Position numbers and translations under genes: made by a program | Assembly (NCBI GenBank): GCA_963575645.1 | Contig: OY754465.1 | Location: forward strand, 53,963,901 to 54,027,900 | Direction of reading: 5' to 3' | DNA: 64,000 nt | DNA from: Xanthostigma xanthostigma | Lineage: Eukaryota; Arthropoda; Insecta; Raphidioptera; Raphidiidae | Shown here: positions 34,319 through 45,110 of the stretch, piece by piece | How the letters are laid out: each line of letters starts with the position of its first letter | Position numbering within the stretch: position 1 is the first letter of the stretch | Notes under the pieces: model-generated | Seen by the model: only the letters and a program-made list of their open reading frames with translations | Databases searched by the model: none | Told to the model about the DNA's origin: nothing

Positions 34319-34935
34319 CGCTCGGTTCACACAAACCAATATCGACTTAATACTAATAAGCACGTAACTTATATTAGTCAATAATTATCGTGCACGTTGC
34401 ATTGATTCGCGCACGTAAGTCACGTAAACCAGTCACGTGACGTTACCGGTTGATCTATTCGTTTCCCACGGCAATCATTGCACCGCCGCACCGGGTCGGG
34501 CCGATCGGACCCGAGTGGGTGGACACAGCACGCTACGCGAATCGTCTACACACGATAATTTGTAAGGTACCTACGATTGAAAATGATTAATTTACTGATT
34601 GACACACAGGAAGTTACGTGATGGGAAGTGACGTGCTAAAAAATAAATGAACGTGTTGTAAACAAAAGACGATCAATAAACACAGACAGTATAGCCAAGA
34701 AGTCGACAATAAGATTAGAAGTTTCTGGTTTTATAGGATTAAAATGATATATTGTATAATGATACCAAGAACCAATGTTCCTTTTTTCGCTGACTGCGCG
34801 GTACAAAAGTATATTGTAGTAAAAATGTTCAAAACGTATATAGGAGTGTGCAAGTGGGAATGTAGGAGTGTTTCCTGTGCGTGTTTGAAGTCAAAACAAT
34901 TTTTAAGACATTTTTTGACCCTATCAAAGAACACA
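34319..34935. other. Unassigned; CpG-rich patch at 34,390-34,560
   Basis: From 34,390 to 34,560 the sequence turns GC- and CpG-rich ('caccgccgcaccgggtcggg') with palindromic E-box-like CACGTG and ACGTGAC motifs. It could be a promoter or first exon of a host gene, or the end of an unrecognised element. No splice signals were convincing. Confidence 0.35.
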
Positions 34936-35426
34936 AAGGCACAAACCTTATGGGATTTGGTTCTCAGTTAAATCGATCAAAAATAGTTTAAAAAAGTGTC
35001 TATGGGCGCATAACCTAAAAACTAATAGATTTTTGGTTACAGATATGTTTAGTGAGAATTTAGATATAGGGATATCTACTGAATTCACAATCTTAAAAAA
35101 TCCTAAGCTTTGGAAATATGTTTTCGAGTGCGCTGAAACCGAATATGACACTATTATTTTATATAAGATGACACCTTCCAACATTATATACCTTGTTTTC
35201 GACTATTTTTCTATTTCCAAAAAAATGCACAAAAGTTGAACATGGAACATGTTTGTGAATTCAATGGATATCCCTATATCTAAAATCTCGCTAAAATATC
35301 TGAAGCTAAATATCTATTGGTTTTTAGGCTATGCGCCCATGGACACTTTTTCTAAATGACCTTTAAACTATAAAATAAAACCATTTTCGATCAATTTAAC
35401 CGAGAATCAAATCTCATAAGGTTTAC
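34936..35426. mobile_element. Fold-back family D, copy 2
   Basis: The left arm starts near 'cacaaaccttatgggatttg'. The right arm ends 'atctcataaggttt'. The inner landmark 'ttagatatagggatatc' is shared with the other D copies. The arms are somewhat shorter than in copy 3. Confidence 0.8.
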
Positions 35427-36204
35427 AACTTTTTTTCGTAAACTTACCTACATGTGTTTAATAATGGATGAGTTTGACTTCGTAAAAGTTGATTGATTTG
35501 AAAACATTTTTGTATATATCTATTTTCCAGTTTAATATAGGCACTGTTACTTATATCTATTTGACTGTCAAAATGGTCAGAACCCCCTCTCCCTAGATCA
35601 AAAACCTATCTACGCCACTGGAGTGAACGGTCACATTAAGAGAGTCTGCGCTGTAATGACTTTATAGACGCAAGACAACCTAGGTCATAAGCGTCTTAAA
35701 CAACAGCGTGTATCCTATAATCCGGATAAACTATATAAAACACTTATAAATATACAATAAACAAATTAGCCATTTCACAAACCTATCAAACAAATTGCAT
35801 GTATCCGGCGATATAAAAATTCCTTTGGTTTCAAACAAAGGATTTATAAAGCATGCTTGACTAGCGGTAAATCAACGAAGGTCACACGCTCAAAAGATGT
35901 CGCGCCATTTTGTTTTATTGCGTAGTTAAGATGGCGCCCACATAATGTTGAATCTCTGTTGACATGGGATGGGTGCAGCGTGCGGGTGTACAATTTCCGG
36001 TTATCACGCATGGCTGCCAACCAAACAATGGTTGTAATTTCATCAACGCTAGCAAAAGAGCATGCCTTGCATACCTTCCCACAGTTACTGACAGAAATAA
36101 TGTTCCTCGAACGATAATAATCATTAAAAAAAAAAAACAAGGTCGTCAGTCCTAATCGGATGACATCTCAGCAAAAAAACATTTAATTCTTAAAAGAGCA
36201 TCTT
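35427..36204. other. Fossil fragments and unassigned sequence
   Basis: At 35,575-35,622 is a hAT-type end ('ctatctacgccactg' read right to left). At 35,663-35,698 is another copy of the 'tatagacgc...gcgtct' hairpin fragment. From 35,880 to 36,120 a GC-richer patch is open on the minus strand for about 90 codons, with several cysteines (SNCGKVCKACSF), but I recognise no family and see no splice sites. Confidence 0.3.
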
Positions 36205-37630
36205 ATCTATGGCCATATTCGATTCATTTGTTCTTCAGATAACTATTCCTCCGATTAAATAGCGATAATTCAATTCAACAACCATAATTACTGCAGGTAT
36301 AAATCTATTCTGTCTTACTTCCAGGGTATAAATATTTATTCGTCTGATAAAATAATAATAGCCCCCACATAGATCATAATACCTAACCTATAAACGTCAA
36401 GTATTATATCTACAGTTGCTCTGTTGTTTATTGACCTTTTGTGAATTAGTGAATAGTTGTAAAACATTAAAATTAGTGGAAGTTTTGTGTGCAATTGGGT
36501 TAGGATAAACCATTATTATTTTGTGAAACTTTTGATGCTTACACTAACGCCATAGGTCGGTTTTTTGGGTGAACGTCAAAATACTCAACAAAAAGAGCAA
36601 GGATTATTGTGCAGTGTATATGTTACCGTTAAAACCCGTTTTTAGTTAGAACGCGTATTTACTAGTTAAAACTAGTTTTCACTAAACGCCCTCGTTAAAA
36701 CTAGTATTTCCTAGTAACAGCTAGAATTTACTGATTTAGAAGATTGATTTTTAGGTAAAACTAGTTTTAACTGTGAGCGTTAGACAAAACTAGTAGTAAC
36801 TAGAAAATTGCGTTTCAGAGAATTGATTTAATAGAATGAAGCCTTGATTAAAAAATAAACATTATTACATGTTATTTATTAAAATATTTATTGAGAACAT
36901 TCGTGAATAGTAACATCTGAACAACGTTGATATTAATTAGTATTTAGTAATATAAAAATATCATTCTTCCTTATGGAGATCAAACATCCATATTGGCAAC
37001 TTTTATTAAAGTCTTACACATTTAACAAAGACATTAATAGCGAACAAAAACAATTAGTACTCCTCTTAGTCATTTGAAAAAGAAACATTATATGATAACA
37101 TATTATTTAATACAATATTTATTTAAATATTTACGAATTGATACATCCCAAACAAATTTAATATTTAAAGTTAGTAACATAACACAGTAAAAGAACATTT
37201 TTCCGTATGAAGATCAAACAACCATATTGGCAATTTTAATAGTGATTTTCTTTTTTTTCATGTTGATCAATCTGTAATATCCTTGTTAATAATGCCTCTT
37301 TCCATCGCGTCCCTTGGTTTATATCACATTACGCGACCTCTAAACTTTGTGGAACCAATTTTAACTGCTTGGTGCCGTTAAAACGCGTTTTGACTAGTTA
37401 AAACTAGTTTTAACTGATATTCATTTTTACCAACAGTAAATTCTAGTTTTAACGAGAGCGTTTAGTGAAAACTAGTTTTTACTAGTAAATACGCGTTGTA
37501 ACTGAAAACGGGTTTTTACGGTAACATATATTTATTCTTTACCTAATTTTTCTGTCTGATATTTTGTTTTGTGAATTGAAAGTAATAAATTTAGTAAACT
37601 CTATCTTTAATAGTGTTCGGTAAATACGGG
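36205..37630 (-). mobile_element. Repeat G, copy 2, split by a long-TIR MITE
   Basis: Inverted relative to copy 1 at 1.7-2.2 kb. 'ttgtgtgcaattgggttagg' and, beyond the insertion, 'ttgtgaattgaaagtaataa' both match copy 1 in order. The MITE at 36,621-37,526 interrupts it. Confidence 0.75.
36621..37526. mobile_element. MITE with long TIRs built on an ACTAGTTAAAACTAG motif
   Basis: The left end 'tgttaccgttaaaacccgtt' and the complement of the right end 'tgttaccgtaaaaacccgtt' are near identical. The TIRs run over 100 bp and repeat 'actagttaaaactagtttt' variants. Both ends abut TATA. The corresponding site in repeat G copy 1 lacks the element. The interior is AT-rich and has no transposase frame. 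Confidence 0.9.
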
Positions 37631-37818
37631 CACTAAAGAGAAAATCGCGTGAAAATAACTTCTATTGAAAATTAAAAGACGAGTATTTTTTAATTGTTCT
37701 GAAGTAAAACTTGGTGTTCGATTCAAATAATCGATTTCAAAAGTAATGGAATTTCATAATCTCTATAACTTTATAACATAAACGAATATTGTTCTCTTTT
37801 AAAAATTCTCTGTTGCAG

Positions 37819-37935
37819 GGCATCGTTCGTTCAAAGACCGGAAGAGAATAAAGATTTGGACCATCAGCATTCAGCAGATGTTTCGAATCTCACACAGACT
37901 CATAAAATTATACCTGCCCGAGTGTTCGTGTATGC
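37819..37935 (+). CDS. Candidate 117-nt plus-strand exon
   Basis: A good acceptor ('ttctctgttgcag') opens a frame that starts one base in with ASFVQRPEENKDLDHQ and runs about 38 codons. It can either splice out at 'tatgc|gtaagg' (37,935/37,936) or stop at the TAA at 37,937-37,939. The 117-nt length keeps the frame if it is an internal exon. Its protein is polar and matches no family I know. It lies just beyond repeat G. Chance is a real alternative because only one frame and two splice signals support it. Confidence 0.35.
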
Positions 37936-38160
37936 GTAAGGACTAAGGACCAAGGGCCACGCGACAACATCTGCTACCACGCGTCGTCAACCCCTCAATC
38001 GACATAATATCATTTGTGCTCCAGGGTCTCGGTCTGGGTTTTCAAGAGATGAGGAGGCGGACACGTACATACGAAATACGCTCTTTAGATGCTTTAAAAA
38101 CAGTTCTTTAATGTTGACGCTCCTGAAACGCTTTATGCTCGCTCAAAATACATCTCTGAG

Positions 38161-38634
38161 CAGGGGCGGATCTACATATAGGGACTAATAGGACTTAAGC
38201 CCTGGGCCCTCAAAAAATGATTTGTTATCATACATTTTTAATATTTTTTTATTAACAATGAGTAATTATAATTGTATTGTAAAAAATAGTTAATATACAT
38301 TTTTCGGTGAATTTTGACAATTTTTTGGTGAATTTTGACAATTTTTTCGGGTGAATTTTGACGAATTTTTGGGTGAATTTCGACAATTTTTTGGGGGAAT
38401 TTTGACGATTTTTTGAATGAATTTTGAAGATTTATTGGGGTGAATTTTGAAAATTTTTCGAGTGATTTTACAATATTAATTGTTTGGTCAGATCACCAAG
38501 TTTCAACTCTGATTTTGATGATATTATAAAAACGAATTTCAAATCCCAATTTCAAGATTCTTAATCTAACAAAAAATAGGGTCCCACCGGACATAAATAA
38601 ACCCTAGGCCCCGAAAAACCTATATTCGCCGCTG
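38161..38634. mobile_element. hAT-like family J, copy 2, with internal minisatellite
   Basis: Starts 'caggggcggatctacatata' and its reverse-complemented end starts 'cagcggcgaatataggtttt'. Flanks tctctgag and tgtctgag match at seven of eight bases. The interior (38,300-38,460) repeats a unit like 'ggtgaattttgacaattttt' of about 21 bp. Copies or fragments at 30.6, 40.65, 49.0 and 52.0 kb share the minisatellite or the ends. Confidence 0.75.
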
Positions 38635-39385
38635 TGTCTGAGATTGGTGCTGCCATTGTGTTTCCGGATCGGTTTGTCAATAGAAAAACTTTTTTTCGAA
38701 AAAAATATTCTTCATAAAAATTCCTGCTTGTTTAAAGAAACGTGATTCTCATAAAAAAAATTTAATCAAATGTACAGGGTGCTTAGAAATTAAAAAAAGA
38801 CATGGAAATGCATCAAGAGACAATACCATTTTCCGGGTCAGAAACTAGGAACTGAAGGCTCTTAAAATAAGGGTCACGGAAACGCCATATGACTCGGCGA
38901 ATTTCAAGCCCAGAATTCGGTTATTAATTTCGTGTAATCATTTTTATTTAATTTTAAAAATTTAATTTTGTCGATTCTTAATTTAGGCCTATTAAATCAT
39001 TTTGTTTAATTCAAGCGCTTCGTAAGTACCAAATTTAAGATGCGTATGTTATACAATAAACAGCTTGCTAGAGTTCTGCGTTTTGTTAATAAAAGGTACA
39101 TACATTTTTAACCGCGCAGGTGAGAATGGTGCTACCTTTCTGATAAATATCCAGTTACCCCGTAGGTATTATACTATTGTTACCGATTAAATAATATATT
39201 TTTTTGTAATAAATATATAGAACAACACAAAAGGATTAGTATTTTTCTAAGTGCAATAATTATTTTACAAATTATTTTCAAACATTCCTCAACCCTTATA
39301 AATAACAGTATATTTTTATTTAATATAAAGCTGATCGAAGGGGGTATTAAATTTCATAAAAAAATATAACCGAATTACTCATATT
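38635..39385. other. Unassigned AT-rich sequence
   Basis: A 'tacagggtgcttagaaatta' string at 38,773 looks like a transposon terminus, but no partner end was found. No gene. Confidence 0.4.
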
Positions 39386-39505
39386 CAGAAGCAAACAAAA
39401 AAAACTGTTTAGTACCATGTAGCGACATCTGATAGAATTTGCTCAAAGCTATTAGTTCAGAAGCAAATCTGGTAGAATTTACTCAAAGCTATTAATTGAG
39501 ACATT
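39386..39505 (-). mobile_element. Repeat B, copy 4 (partial)
   Basis: 'ctcaaagctattagttcaga' occurs with a second, more diverged copy and 'agtaccatgtagcgacatct' between. It is truncated on both sides. Confidence 0.65.
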
Positions 39506-39567
39506 TCTGCGTTGAAGTCGTTTTCATAACATTTTTTAGAATTTTCCGATAACACAAAATATATCTA

Positions 39568-39820
39568 GCTCACTGTGCAACTGAAATTGAATTGGCAAAG
39601 ATAGTTGCTCCTGCTTTACAGAAGAAAAATTCCGCAACAACACGTGACTGAAATTGCTTTTCGACCTGCAAACACAGTCGTATGCGACCAGTTTGAAACT
39701 AATTTCAAATCGGTCGTGTTTCTGTCGACTCGTGTGCGGCAACGTACGAAAAGTCACAGAACGATCGCATCGCGAGCCGGTTTGAAACTCAAATTGCAAA
39801 AAAGTCGACCAGTGAGCGGA
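39568..39820. mobile_element. Possible MITE, GC-richer, about 250 bp
   Basis: The left 'gctcactgtgcaactgaaat' and the complement of the right 'gctcactggtcgactttttt' are related ends. The interior repeats 'tttgaaac' and 'cgac' motifs in both directions. The 87-112-codon frames here are on both strands and are not supported as genes. Confidence 0.4.
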
Positions 39821-40069
39821 GGGCCTATAAGGGTTTTGAATTTTGATAAGGAGAATGTTTTTGTCTTCTGGGAATTTTTTGGATAACCATTGCTAATAAA
39901 TGTCAAACAAGTCCACTGATGGACAAAGAAAATAATTAAATATGCATTATGCAAAAATATATATTTTTCAACAAAAGATTTTGAAACCGATATTTGCCAT
40001 ATGGTAAAATGCACAAATCTCATTATTTGACATGATTTAGGACGTACAGACTGTTCAAATATGTATTGA

Positions 40070-40644
40070 CTAGCGGTCCCGCCAGGTTTCACCCGGATGC
40101 AAAAGATCGAATGGAGACATGAGTACTACGCACATTCATCTTATTTTGTAATACTACTTTTTAGGTACCTATCGTTGTAACAGTTTTTAAATGAGCTATT
40201 AATTAGATTTATTTAATTTTAATTAGTCATAATAAAATTTTAAAAAATTGAAATGTATAAGCCTTAGGAGAAAGCAATGTAGAAAATAAAAAAAATAAAA
40301 ATATATTCGCCGACGTGGGGCTTGAACCCACGACCCTGGCATTAAAAGTCTCATGCTCTACCGACTGAGCTAGCCGGGCTTGTGAACGTGAGGCGTTAAT
40401 ATTGCAATATTTAGTTAGGGCATTTCACCTGATAATATTTGTCGGACGAACAAATTTTGAGCTACATCTTGCAACATTTTTCATTGATGCTCCGCTCCAA
40501 TGTTTCGTAGCATAATATTATATAGCCTATAGTCTTCCTCGATAAATGGGCTATCCGATAAAAAAACATTTTTCAATTCGAACCAGTAGTTTTTGAGATT
40601 AGCACGTTCAGCCAAACAAACAAACTCTTCAACTTTATATATTA
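40070..40644 (-). mobile_element. Repeat A, copy 5, broken
   Basis: The right half (from 'tagcggtcccgccaggtttc') runs to about 40,145 and the left half resumes at about 40,441 ('cggacgaacaaattttgagc') to 40,644. The middle 70 bp or so of the repeat is replaced by about 295 bp of other DNA that carries the tRNA-Lys-like gene. Confidence 0.75.
40307..40379 (-). tRNA. tRNA-Lys(TTT)-like gene, probably a pseudogene
   Basis: On the minus strand 'gcccggctagctcagtcggt' gives the acceptor and D arm with the A box, 'gagacttttaat' gives the anticodon loop CTTTTAA (anticodon TTT), and 'gtgggttcaagccccac' is an intact T arm. The anticodon stem has two mismatches (second and third pairs), and the last two acceptor pairs fail. 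T-runs follow downstream and could serve as a pol III terminator. It is probably a decayed gene or a SINE head. Confidence 0.6.
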
Positions 40645-40647
40645 CGG

Positions 40648-40760
40648 AAGCAGGGGTGGATCTACATAGAGACTGATAGGGTTTAAGCCCTGGACCCCCA
40701 GAGTTACGAGTCCACAAAAATTGGTTTATTATCATAAAATATGTTTAATACTTTGTCTTT
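40648..40760 (+). mobile_element. hAT-like family J, left-end fragment
   Basis: 'caggggtggatctacataga' followed by 'agggtttaagccctgga' matches the first 100 bp of the 38.2-kb copy. The rest is missing. Confidence 0.6.
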
Positions 40761-41486
40761 AAGAGCCCGTTTGCCGATCACAGAGGGGTAGCTGTATTTT
40801 GCGGCGTGTGGTGAGGAAACATTTTGAAACATTCCATTCATAATAGTACACCTAAATATTGTGGTCTATGAGAATTGTATGCTCTCTCTCTATCTTTCAC
40901 ACATGTGAGAAGGATTGACAAAGAGAACCGAATTATTATATGCCTCGTTATAGTGATATACATACTATTACATGTGTTAGTATACTAACACAGACACGTA
41001 TAGACTGCAGATATCAAATAGGGATGTGCTATATTCATTTTATATCCAGAATTACAAAACTTTACAACATATAATTTATCTGCAAAGAAATAGTTTACAA
41101 AAAATAGAATTATGTTAAATGTCACAAAAATATGGAAAAAAATGTATTGTATATTCATAATAATAACTATAATACAGTAGGTACTGTTTGTTACAATTAG
41201 GGTTGCCACCTTTTTTTCGAAAAAAAAAGTATTTTTTTAAAGTTGCAAAAATATAGGACTTTCATTATTTGTTTTATATATTATTTATTTAATTATTTAA
41301 TTTATGACTGAGTTTCTTTACTCCACAGACCACAGTGACACAACTATTAGCCAACTTATGAGCTATGGAATCTAATACAGTTGCATAAATAACCAGTGGG
41401 AGTATATGCCCAAGTAATTCAAGAATTACAAGGCGCGAAATTTTACATCATATACCCTGGTGTTTTGTTTGAAAATTGGTGTATAT
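40761..41486. other. Unassigned AT-rich sequence
   Basis: No gene or clear element boundary. Confidence 0.45.
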
Positions 41487-41694
41487 TTATCGTTCAGCCC
41501 GGATTTTTTTTTTTAAAACTCCACATTTGCCGCTTCCCGTTTCACTGAGAGACAATTCGCATACCCCTTTATCGTTCACCCCGGAATTACAATTCGCATA
41601 CCCGTTTATCGTTAACCCCGAAATTATTTTTTTAAAAACTCCACCTCTGCCCCATCGCGTTTCACTGCGAGACAATTCGCATACCCCTTTATCA
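41487..41694. repeat. Tandem repeat left of the satellite
   Basis: 'cgcatacccctttatcgttc' and 'tttcactgagagacaattcg' recur, giving about two units with a half unit between. The layout 'aactcc...tttcactgcg...ccccg-aatta' also matches the 81-bp repeat at 56.15 kb, so the two arrays appear related. Confidence 0.7.
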
Positions 41695-41702
41695 AAAAAA
41701 GC

Positions 41703-44700
41703 TTAGTCCGCCATATTGAATTTAGAGTAACGTCACTTTATTTTTCGAGTTATTCTCAGCAAGCCCTTTCATTTGATACCCATATTGTAGGAAAGCATAA
41801 AAAACTTAAGCCGCCATTATTAGAAGTCCGCCATATTAGATTTAGGATGACGTCACTTTATTTTTCGAGTTATTCTCAGCAAGCCCTTTCATTTGATACT
41901 TATATTGTAGGAAAACATAATAAACTTAGTCCGCCATCTTTAGAAATCCGCCATATTGGATTTAGAGTGATGTCACTTTATTTTTCGAGGTATTTTCAGC
42001 AAGCCCTTTCATTTGATACCCATATTGTAGGAAAGCAAAATAAAATTAGTCCGCCATTTTAGAAGTCCGCCACATTGGATTTAGAGTGACGTCACTTTAT
42101 TTTTCGAGTTATTCTCAGCAAGCCCTTTCATTTGATACCCATATTGTAGGAAAGCATAATAAAATTAGTCTGCCATCTTTAGAAGTCCGCCATATTGGAT
42201 TTAGAGTGACCTCACTTTATTTTTCGAGTTATTTACAGCAAGCCCTTTCATTTGATACCCATATTGTAGGAAAGCATAAAAAACTTAGTCCGCCATCTTT
42301 AGAATTTCGTCATATTGGTTTTAGAGTGACGTCACTTTATTTTTCGAGTTATTCTCCGCAAGCCCTTTCATTTGATACTTATATTGTAGGAAAGCATAAT
42401 AAACTTAGTCCGCCATCTTTAGAAATCCACCATATTGGATTTAGAGTGATGTCACTTTATTTTTCGAGGTATTTTCAGCAAGCCCTTTCATTTGATACCC
42501 ATATTGTAGGAAAGCAAAATAAAATTAGTCCGCCATATTGGATTTAGAGTGACGTCACTTTATTTTTCGAGTTATTCTCAGCAAGCCCTTTCATTTGATA
42601 CCCATATTGTAGGAAAGCATAAAAAACTTAGTCCACCATCATTATAAATCCGCCATATTAGATTTAGACTGACGTCACTTTATTTTTCGAGTTACTCTCA
42701 GCAAGCCCATTTGATACCCATATTGTAGGAAAGCATAATAAACTTAGTCCGCCATCTTTAGAAGTCCGCCATATTGGATTTAGAGTGATGTCACTTTATT
42801 TTTCGAGTTATTCTCAGCAAGCCCTTTCATTTGATACCCATATTGTAGGAAAGCAGAATAAAATTAGTCCGCCATTTTTAGAAGTCCGCCATATTGGATT
42901 TAAAGTAACGTCACTTTATTTTTCGAGTTATTCTCAGCAAGCCCTTTCATGTGATACCCATATTGTAGGAAAGCATAATAAAATTAGTCCGCCATTTTTA
43001 GAAATCCGCCATATTGGATTTAGAGTACGTCACTTTATTTTTCGACTTATTTTCAGCAAGCCCTTTCATTTGATACCTATATTGTAGGAAAGCATAAAAA
43101 ACTTAGTCTGCCATCTTTAGAAGTACGCCATGTTGGATTCAGAGTTACGTCACTTTATTTTTCGAGTTATTCTCAGCAAGCCCTTTCATTTGATACCCAT
43201 ATTGTAGGAAAGCATAATAAAATTAGTACGCCATTTTTAGAAGTCCGCCATATTGGATTTAGAGTGACGTCACTTTATTTTTCGAGTTATTCTCAGCAAG
43301 CCCTTTCATTTGATACCCATATTGTAGGAAAGCATAATAAACTTGGTCCGCCATCTTTAGAAGTCAGCCATATTGGATTTAGAGTGACCTCACTTTATTT
43401 TTCGAGTTATTTTCAGCAAGCCCTTTCATTTGATACCCATATTGTAGGAAAGCAAAATAAAATTAGTCCGCCATTTTAGAAGTCCGCCACATTGGATTTA
43501 GAGTGACGTCACTTTATTTTTCGAGTTATTCTCAGCAAGCCCTTTCATTTGATACCCATATTGTAGGAAAGCATAATAAAATTAGTCTGCCATCTTTAGA
43601 AGTCCGCCATATTGGATTTAGAGTGACCTCACTTTATTTTTCGAGTTATTTACAGCAAGCCCTTTCATTTGATACCCATATTGTAGGAAAGCATAAAAAA
43701 CTTAGTCCGCCATCTTTAGAATTTCGCCATATTGGTTTTAGAGTGACGTCACTTTATTTTTCGAGTTATTCTCAGCAAGCCCTTTCATTTGATACCCATA
43801 TTGTAGGAAAACATAAAAAACTTAGTCCGCCATTTTTAGAAGTCCGCCATATTGGATTTAGAGCAACGTCACTTTATTTTTCGAGTTATTCTCAGCAAGC
43901 CCTTTCATTTGATACCCATATTGTAGGAAAGCATAATATTATTAGTCCGCCATCTTTAGAAGTCCGCCATATTGGATTTCAGTGACGTCACTTTATTTTT
44001 CGAGTTATTTACAGCAAGCCCTTTCATTTGATACCCATATTGTAGGAAAACATAAAAAACTTAGTCCGCCATTTTTATAAGTCCGCCATATTGGATTTAG
44101 AGCAACGTCACTTTATTTTTCGAGTTATTCTCAGCAAGCCCTTTCATTTGATACCCATATTGTAGGAAAGCATAATAATATTAGTCCGCCATCTTTAGAA
44201 GTCCGCCATATTGGATTTCAGTGACGTCACTTTATTTTTCGAGTTATTTACAGCAAGCCCTTTCATTTGATACCCATATTGTAGGAAAGCATAATAAAAT
44301 TAGTCCGCCATCTTTAGAAGTCCGCCATATTGGATTTAGAGTGACGTCACTTTATGTTTCGAGTTATTTACAGCAAGCCCTTTCATTTGATACCCATATT
44401 GTAGGAAAGCATAAAAAACTTAGTCCGCCATCATTAGAAGTCTGCCATATTGGATTTAGAGTAACGTCACTTTATTTTTCGAGTTATTCTCAGCAAGCCC
44501 TTTCATTTGATACCCATATTGTAGGAAAGCATAATAAAATTAGTACGCCATTTTTAGAAGTCCGCCATATTGGATTTAGAGTGACGTCACTTTATTTTTC
44601 GAGTTATTCTCAGCAAGCCCTTTCATTTGATACCCATATTGTAGGAAAGCATAATAAAATTAGTCCGCCATATTTAGAAGTTCGCCATATTGGATTTAGA

Positions 44701-44710
44701 GTGACGTCAC
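41703..44710. repeat. Satellite array, 120-bp monomer, about 25 copies
   Basis: Each monomer contains 'cactttatttttcgagttat', 'agcaagccctttcatttgat', 'acccatattgtaggaaagca', 'ttagtccgccatctttagaa' and 'gtccgccatattggatttag'. Monomer length is 117-120 bp. Because 120 is divisible by three, the plus strand stays open across several monomers (up to about 165 codons), which is not evidence of a protein. Many monomers join at a GTGACGTCAC palindrome. Diagnostic variants recur at offsets of 1,417 bp and 239 bp, showing higher-order duplication. Confidence 0.97.
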
Positions 44711-44808
44711 ATAGCTAACCATGCATTGTTATTCAAACTTAACGTGTATACAAATTTTCATCTCAATCGGTTGAAGATATTTGCTTCAAAATTACCGAAG
44801 GCATTCTT

Positions 44809-44880
44809 GTCGCTCACTTAGTAGTTCAGTCGCTCACTTAGTAATTTAGTCGCTCACTTATTAATTTAGTCACACAACTG
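44809..44880. repeat. 20-bp tandem repeat right of the satellite
   Basis: 'gtcgctcacttagtaattta' is repeated three times, with a fourth partial copy starting 'gtcacacaact'. Confidence 0.9.
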
Positions 44881-44974
44881 TTATTTTAATATTCAAGTTA
44901 TTAAAACAGTATCTCATCACCAAGTTTTTTTTTTATTCGACCGTTTTATAATTCCCCAATTATTATTATGTAAA

Positions 44975-45110
44975 ACAACATTATAAGAGGTATATTCTTT
45001 TACGCATGCGCCGATGTTCCCAAAAAACAATAGGCCACTTCATATTTGCATATGAAACATCCTCCCAAAATTTGGTTTCAATCCGCTCGTCCGTGGTGTC
45101 GGAATAGTAA
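44975..45110 (+). repeat. Repeat K, copy 1
   Basis: 'tttggtttcaatccgctcgt' and 'cttcatatttgcatatgaaa' match 58,985-59,160. A short fossil repeat of unknown class. Confidence 0.65.

Noticed and set aside
34114-34384. Frames beginning MALNKEPSRYLS
   Set aside because: They lie in the tRNA-headed SINE and recur at 59.5 kb in the other SINE copy.
36000-36140. Cysteine-containing minus-strand frame near 36.0 kb
   Set aside because: No splice sites, no recognised domain, and repeats on both sides; kept only as a note.
41703-44710. Satellite as centromeric DNA
   Set aside because: Only about 3 kb long and embedded in dispersed repeats; nothing shows centromere association.
42086-44718. Long plus-strand frames of 100-165 codons in the satellite
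   Set aside because: They arise because the monomer is 120 bp. The 'protein' is the same 40 residues repeated, with no codon-level constraint visible.
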